64,000 bases of DNA from Impatiens glandulifera (taxonomy: Eukaryota > Streptophyta > Magnoliopsida > Ericales > Balsaminaceae): assembly GCF_907164915.1 (NCBI RefSeq), contig NC_061867.1, positions 45,542,242 to 45,606,241 on the forward strand, read 5' to 3'. The translations under genes were made by a program, and so were the position numbers. A model generated the notes under the pieces. The model was not told where the DNA came from and did not search any database. It worked only from the letters and a program-made list of their open reading frames with translations. This document shows positions 58,690 to 64,000 of the stretch, piece by piece. Position 1 is the first letter of the stretch. Each line of letters begins with the position of its first letter.

Positions 58690-60850
58690 CAAGAAAATTT
58701 CTCAAGAAAAATAGTCGTTTTCTAAACTCGATTAGGCAATTTTTCCTAACAAACTTTAGGGGTTTTAATAAAAGAATAGAAAATAGATGCTAGGTAAGTT
58801 AATTAGAGTTTATTGGATTTGTGATTGGATTTAGGATTGGGTCTAAACCAAAAGTTATTTAAGTTTTATTATCTTAATGTTATCATATAAATATGTTATT
58901 AAAAATTTAATAGAGTAAGACAGAATTCGAAAGAGATAAACAATGTGAGGCAAACACTCTATATTATTATTCTTATAGTGAAATATGGTGGCGGTTGAAG
59001 TGGACGTAGCTCTTTTGAGTAAATCACTATAAATTTATGTCTTCTTATGTTCTTATATTTTTGTGTTTTTATAGATCGTTTAAAGTGAGTTGGATTTTGA
59101 CACCCAAATCCTAACAACTGGTAATAGAGTTGCTAGGCTAGATCAGAGCATTTGAAATGTTGACAAATAAGAACAGTATATGACATGACATTAAAAGATT
59201 CAATGGAACAGATTATGCATTTTGGAGGATGCATATTGAATATTATTTATACTAGAAGAAATTTCATGTTCCTTTGAGTGAGAAACTAGAGATGATGGAT
59301 AAAGCTGAATGGAAATCCTTGATAGACAGATTTGGAAGTTGTCTGATTGACACTAGCCAAGAGTGTTACTCACAACGTAGCAAATGAGAATACCATCATT
59401 AGTCTGATTAAAACTCTCTCTGATATATATGAGAAACCATTACTAACAACAAAGTACATTTAATAAAAAAAAAGGCTCTTCAATTTAAGAATGGTTGATG
59501 GTACTTCTGTCACTACTAATTTGAACGAATTTAATACAATTGTGAATCAATTACTATCTGTTAAGATTAATTTGGGGGACAAAGTTAGTGCTATAATTTT
59601 GTTAGCATATCTATCAAATATCTGGGAACATATGTGGGCATCAATTAGTAACTTTGTTGAAAATACAAAATTGACATTTATTGAAGTTAGAGATCGTATT
59701 CTTGTAAAAGAGGTTCGTAAAATTGATTATGGTGAAACGTTCAATTTTTCTATTTTAAATGTTACAAACATGGGCAGAGGTAATATATAAAAATTTTAAT
59801 CGAGGTAAGAGAAAATATATGTCGAGTAATTGGAGGAGTTAGTCCAGTGTGTGCGGACATTTGAATGATAGAATTGTGTTAAATAGGGTCACATAAAGAG
59901 GAATCATAAAGCACCGTAGAGGAACAATGATGATAACAATGATGTAGTCAACGTAGTTACAGAAACTATCATTGATGTGTTGCTTCTGTAAGTTGGTAGC
60001 CCGATAGACTCATGGATTTTGGACTTGGAAGTATCTTTCTACACCACTGCTCACAAAGAATTAATGAAAAATTACGTGACTGAAAATTGCGGAAAAGTTT
60101 ATCTCGTAGATGGTGAACCACTGGATATTGTAGGCATAAGGGACATCAAAATTGAACATGACAAACGGTTCTGTTTGGAAGATTGATAAAGTGAGACACA
60201 TTTTAGGTTTAATGAGCAATCTGATTTCTGTTACACAACTTGATGACGAAAGTCACAATTTTAGTTGTGAAAACGATGCATGAAAGGTGACTAAAGGAGA
60301 AATAGTTGTTGGCCGAGGTCAAAAACATGAACATTATATAAGACTTTAATATGTAAAGGCACAGTTGTTGTTGTAGTTGATGACTCGAAAAATAGTGAGT
60401 TATGGCATTGCGGGTTATGCTATTTGAGCGAAAAAATAATGAAAATTCTTGTAAAGAATGGTTAGTCCATAACTAAAGTCTGTTGAGCATGAGTTATGCA
60501 AAAAGTGCATTCTTGGAAAATAGAAACGTGTGAATTTTTAAAGATTGGGAAGACTCAAGAAAGACAGGCTAGAATTGGTACACATTAATGTTTGGAGACC
60601 TGCATCCGTTTCTTCTATTGACGGATCACACTACTACGTGACGTTTATATATTATTCGACAAGAAATGTATGAGTATACTTAACGAAGACCAAGTCTGAT
60701 TTATTTGTTGTTTTCAATAATTGAAAGATTTGGTTGAAAATGAAACAAATCAGAAGGTTAAGTGTTTGCAATCTGACAACGAATGTGAATACATCAATTC
60801 AGATTTTAGAGAGTATTTTAATGGCCTAACCTGCAATGTGATAAGAATTC
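58690..60850 (+). mobile_element. Degenerate Ty1/copia element (LTR end, gag, protease, integrase start)
   Basis: An LTR ends CCTAACA at 59116, followed by TGGTAATAGAG (59119-59129) as a mutated primer site. Then come gag (from about 59190), a protease block near 60015 where the DSGAS-like motif reads DLEVS, a pre-integrase block (LWHCGLCYLSEK near 60395), and an integrase start (ASVSSIDGSHYYVTFIYYST near 60605). The element breaks off near 60840 before the integrase core ends. The LTR left boundary was not found. It is inactive. Confidence 0.8.
59190..59790 (+). pseudogene. Copia gag (UBN2) remnant
   Basis: The first part reads DIKRFNGTDYAFWRMHIEYY and PLSEKLEMMDKAEWKSL, and after a frameshift THNVANENTIISLIKTLSD. 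The second part (59491-59790) is open for 99 codons with VDGTSVTTNLNEFNTIVNQL and ends before the zinc knuckle. This is the UBN2 gag core of plant copia elements. Confidence 0.8.
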
Positions 60851-61120
60851 TTAGTCGTAGTTAAAGGTTTAACTAATATAAAGTTACAATAATTAAACAC
60901 TAATCAATAATAGTTACAAACCAAAAACAATACTTATTTATATTTATTAGATCGAGTTTAGAGTATAAGGAAAACAATAATACTAAAAGTTATGTAACAA
61001 TCCCAAAACTTGATAAGCAACCTTTTCGATCATTACTCTTAAAAAGGCAATTTAATCATTTTGAATTGATCAAGATCTAAATATAAGCCTTAACCTAAGT
61101 CATAATTAAATGAAACATTA
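60851..61120. other. AT-rich stretch, nothing recognised
   Basis: Joins the end of the copia remnant to a tandem duplication; no feature seen. Confidence 0.5.
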
Positions 61121-61328
61121 TCATCCTCCTTACATTTTCTTATATATATATATATATATATAAACTAATATAAAATGCCACATATACAAAGTTAATTGAC
61201 CATTTCTTACAAGTCATATATATTAGTCATCCTCCTTACATTTTCTTATATATATATATATAAACTAATATAAAAGGCCACATATACAAAGTTAATTGAC
61301 CATTTCTTACAAGTCATATATATTAGTC
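61121..61328. repeat. ~105-bp direct tandem duplication
   Basis: A block starting 'tcatcctccttacattttct' and ending 'tcatatatattag' occurs twice in a row (61121 and 61227). The copies differ mainly in the length of an internal (TA)n tract. Confidence 0.9.
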
Positions 61329-62515
61329 GGCCGGCCCCAGAATTTTAGGCCAATACAAACACAAATTTTGGGGGTCAATCAAATTAAAATAAATTCATTA
61401 TAAATTTATCAAAAATAAAATATATAATACAAATATATATTATAAATCTAACATACAAATAGATAAAAAAAAAATTAGATTATAATATATTATAGGTGGC
61501 CCAGCCCATCTAGAGGTTACTCTAATCTTGGCGCTAAGATAAACCTTTTATATATATATGTGGTAACCATGTATTATCATATCAATTTTTTATAAATATA
61601 AAAATATTTTCGACATGGTATTAGAGTCACTGCCATCAGATCTTGTTGTCATCCTCCGCAATCCAGTCCAGCTTCGATCATCAACGTTCCTGTGCGATTA
61701 GATTTTGATTTCAACTATTTTTTTTCGAATCTGATTTGGTTTCTGAATTGTCTAATGCTTTCTGATTCGCTGAGCAGTCTGAGTTTTTATTTAATCTTTT
61801 GATATATTTTTTTTTGGCTTGTTATTGGTATTTTTTTTTGCCTTGAATTCTTCATTTATGTCTCTCAACATGGATCGTGTGAATGCATCTGGTAATATGG
61901 TTATGTTGTCATAAGACAACTATGATTTGTGGTCCGAATCTTTGAAGATTTTTTTAATTGGTAAGAAGTTGTGACAATATGTCACTGGGTACTTCACTAT
62001 ACTAGTCAAACATGTTATATCTTCCTCTACTCCGTCGACTACAAAATAAATTGATGATTATTGTGTGGCTATTGATGACTGGGATAGTAAGAATCATACT
62101 ATACTTACCTAAATTTGAAATACGTCATCTAGGAATATCTTGATCCAGCTTCGGCGAATGGATACCGCCAAGATGGTTTGAGATTATCTAAAAGATTGAT
62201 TCTAGGCAACCAGAGGAATGCACCACTATACTTGTTGAGTTTGTTACATTCACTGAAACATGATCCAAGACAATCCATAGACGATTTCTTCTCTACTATC
62301 CAGTCACTCAAGGATCGCATTGACGATGCCAACATTAATAAAACAATTTAGGGTCATTCAACTACTAATGAAGCTTGGCCCGGAGTACGATTATGTGGTA
62401 GATCATTGCTCTATCGTCATCCATTGCCTTTGTTATACATAGCTATGAAGAATATCTCTTTTGAGGCTACTCTCCTTGCCATGCTTTAATCTCCTACTAC
62501 TGATTTTGTTATGAC
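61329..62515 (+). mobile_element. Copia remnant: LTR end, primer site and decayed gag
   Basis: An LTR end …TTTTCGACA at 61615 is followed by TGGTATTAGAGTC, a slightly altered primer site. From about 61860 the plus strand reads MSLNMDRVNASGN, DNYDLWSESLKIFLIGKKL, QYVTGYF and later VVDHC, the layout of copia gag, broken by stops. The element is cut at 62515 by the LTR of another copia element. Sequence 61329-61500 contains a GC-rich 'cggccggccccag' stretch of unknown origin. Confidence 0.65.
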
Positions 62516-62879
62516 TGTTAGAATTTGTATCTCCCAAATTCAACCAGCTTGAAACAATCTGTAAAAATGCAAGAAAGAAGAACACAAGAAGACACAAATT
62601 TATAGTGGTTCACTCAAATAGAACTACATCCACTTCAGTCATTACCAGATTTCACTATGAAGAAGAAATAATACAGAGTTTTTGCCTCACACTTTATCTC
62701 TCTAGAATTATTTCTCTTCTTTGTAAACCCTTAATAATCAAATATTTATAGGGTAAACATTCAGGTAATAAACCTAAATAATTCTTGGTCAGGCCCAAGC
62801 CCAAAACCAAATACAAACCCAATAAACTATAATTAACACTTTTAGAGTTTATTATAAGTGTAGGCTCCATAACTCAACA
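62516..62879 (-). repeat. Copia 3' LTR
   Basis: The 364-bp repeat has TGTTAGAATTTGTATC on the left and CTCCATAACTCAACA on the right. On the minus strand it starts TGTTGAGTTATGG and ends AATTCTAACA. A minus-strand TATA-like 'CTATAAATATTTG' lies near 62750. The purine-rich CTTCAAGTGGGTGAT directly outside (62894-62880) is the polypurine tract, so this is the 3' LTR of the element that extends right. Confidence 0.85.
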
Positions 62880-62924
62880 ATCACCCACTTGAAGACTAAC
62901 TTCATCATCTCTCGATCGGTGGCG

Positions 62925-64000
62925 GTTTTCCATCTGGTGTCTTAACAAAGAAGACCAACTGAAGTTGCACACAACTTCAATTTCTCATTTGTCACAGCTT
63001 TTGTTAACATATCAGTTAGATTCTCACTCCTGGGAATCTTCTAACTCCCACTACATGTGCTATGTTTGGTCTTGTGTAAACCATCGCATACATAATACAA
63101 CCAATGACAGAGGCATACAGAACAATTGCCATGTAAATTTTCTCATCCTCTGTTGAAGGCGATTGATCTTTAGATAGTCTGAAGTGACTAGTTAAGGGGG
63201 TAGTAACTGGTTTTGCATCATATAAGTTGAACTTGCTATGAACTTTCTTCACATATTCTTCTTGTGAAAGCTTGAGAACTTCTTCATCCCTGAAAATTCT
63301 TATCCCAAGGATTTGTTTTGCAGCACCCAAATCCTTCATTGCAAACTTTTTAGACAACACTTTCTTGAGCTTGTTAATCTCATACAAGCTTGCTCCAGCA
63401 ATCAACATATCATCAACGTAGAGGAGCAGAATAATGTATGATTTATCAAACCTCTTGATATAGCAGTAATGATCAGCTCAACACCTCAGAAAATTGTTAC
63501 TTTTCATGAAGCTATCGAATTTCTTGTACCATTGCCTTGGAGCCTGTTTCAAACCATACAGACTCTTCTGAAGCTTACACACAAGCTCATCTTTTCATTT
63601 GATTTCAAATCCTTTTGGTTGTCGCATAGAAATCTCATCATCTAAATCACCATGAAGAAAAGTAGTTTTGACATCCATTTGTTGAAGATAAAGGCCTTCT
63701 TTCACAACCAAACTCAAAATATTTCTGATTGTCATCAATTTAACTACTGGAGAGAAGATCTCATTGTAGTCAATACCTTCTTTCTGTTAAAATCTTTTCA
63801 CAACCAACCTTGCCTTGTACTTCATAGTTTTATCATGTTCTTCTTTAATCCTGAAGATCCATTTGTTGTGAAGTTCTTTCTTTCCCTTTGGTAGCTCAGT
63901 GAGCTCCCAAGTCTGATTCAACATCAAAGATTCCATCTCATCTTTCATAGAAGACTCCCACTTAATTGATTCATCAGATTGTATTACTTCCTCATAACAT
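62925..64000 (-). mobile_element. Copia pol (reverse transcriptase, deleted RNase H), runs off the right edge
   Basis: From the right edge the minus strand reads WESSMKDEMESLMLNQTWEL, KWIFRIKEEHDKTMKYKARL, VKLMTIRNILSL, MDVKTTFLHGDLDDEI, KSLYGLKQAPRQWYKKFDSF, and LLLYVDDMLIAG: the RVT_2 blocks in order, including the catalytic YVDD. Only a few stops interrupt them, so the copy is fairly young. The 5' part, with integrase and gag, lies beyond the window. Confidence 0.9.
63016..63408 (-). pseudogene. Copia RT C-terminal part with truncated RNase H
   Basis: An open frame of 130 codons begins right after YVDD with MLIAGASLYEINKLKK. It contains MKDLGAAKQILGIRI, LSQEEYVKKV, KPVTTPLTSHF and GCIMYAMVYTRPNIAHVVGV. 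It then jumps to RRFPGVRI and a stop. A little further left, TDMLTKAVTNEKLKLCATSV (about 63010-62945) is the usual end of copia RNase H. The catalytic RNase H core between them is missing. Confidence 0.85.

Overview
The window looks like nuclear DNA of a flowering plant, probably a eudicot. It is very AT-rich, full of decayed Ty1/copia and L1-type retroelements and small DNA transposons, and its only convincing host-type genes are small secreted cysteine-rich peptide genes whose single intron follows the signal peptide, as in plant defensin-like (DEFL) genes. Species cannot be told from the sequence.

Layout. 1-7680: minus-strand L1-type LINE remnants, an AT-rich arm that starts with a CACTA-type terminus (2475), an unclassified decayed coding stretch (about 3540-5340) and non-coding DNA. 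7690-10480: two families of ~150 bp tandem repeats with a hAT-like MITE between them. 10800-11293: possible exons of an unknown minus-strand gene. 11256-30308: the centrepiece, four direct tandem units of ~4.7 kb. Each unit holds, left to right, a pogo/Lemi1-like element of ~880 bp with a minus-strand DNA-binding-domain reading frame, the right arm of a CACTA-like element, a GAATTC-rich minisatellite, a two-exon defensin-like gene on the plus strand, then the left end of a second CACTA-like element that carries a minus-strand gene fragment. 30308-31700: duplicated AT-rich arm with inverted copies of the ~153 bp repeat. 32626-38677: a hAT-like MITE, a plus-strand copia-type LTR, and a truncated minus-strand copia element whose long LTR contains a 12-copy minisatellite. 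38678-44480: a minus-strand L1-type LINE, interrupted by that copia element exactly in its C-terminal zinc finger. 44755-48165: fragments of three copia elements. 48166-58690: AT-rich intergenic DNA with microsatellites, short segmental duplications and a MITE with tRNA-like boxes. 58690-64000: three more copia remnants, the last running off the right edge.

The four peptide genes show birth and death in progress. Copies A (14645) and C (24104) are intact and encode 75-residue precursors. Copy B (19366) has lost its 3' splice-site AG. Copy D (28846) has a nonsense codon that removes the last three cysteines. The mature peptide has a full eight-cysteine plant-defensin spacing plus one extra N-terminal cysteine. 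The unit borders suggest that the gene sat between two related CACTA-like elements and was amplified when the inside halves of those elements were joined. No function is assigned to the peptide: antimicrobial, pollen-pistil signalling or other DEFL roles are all possible.
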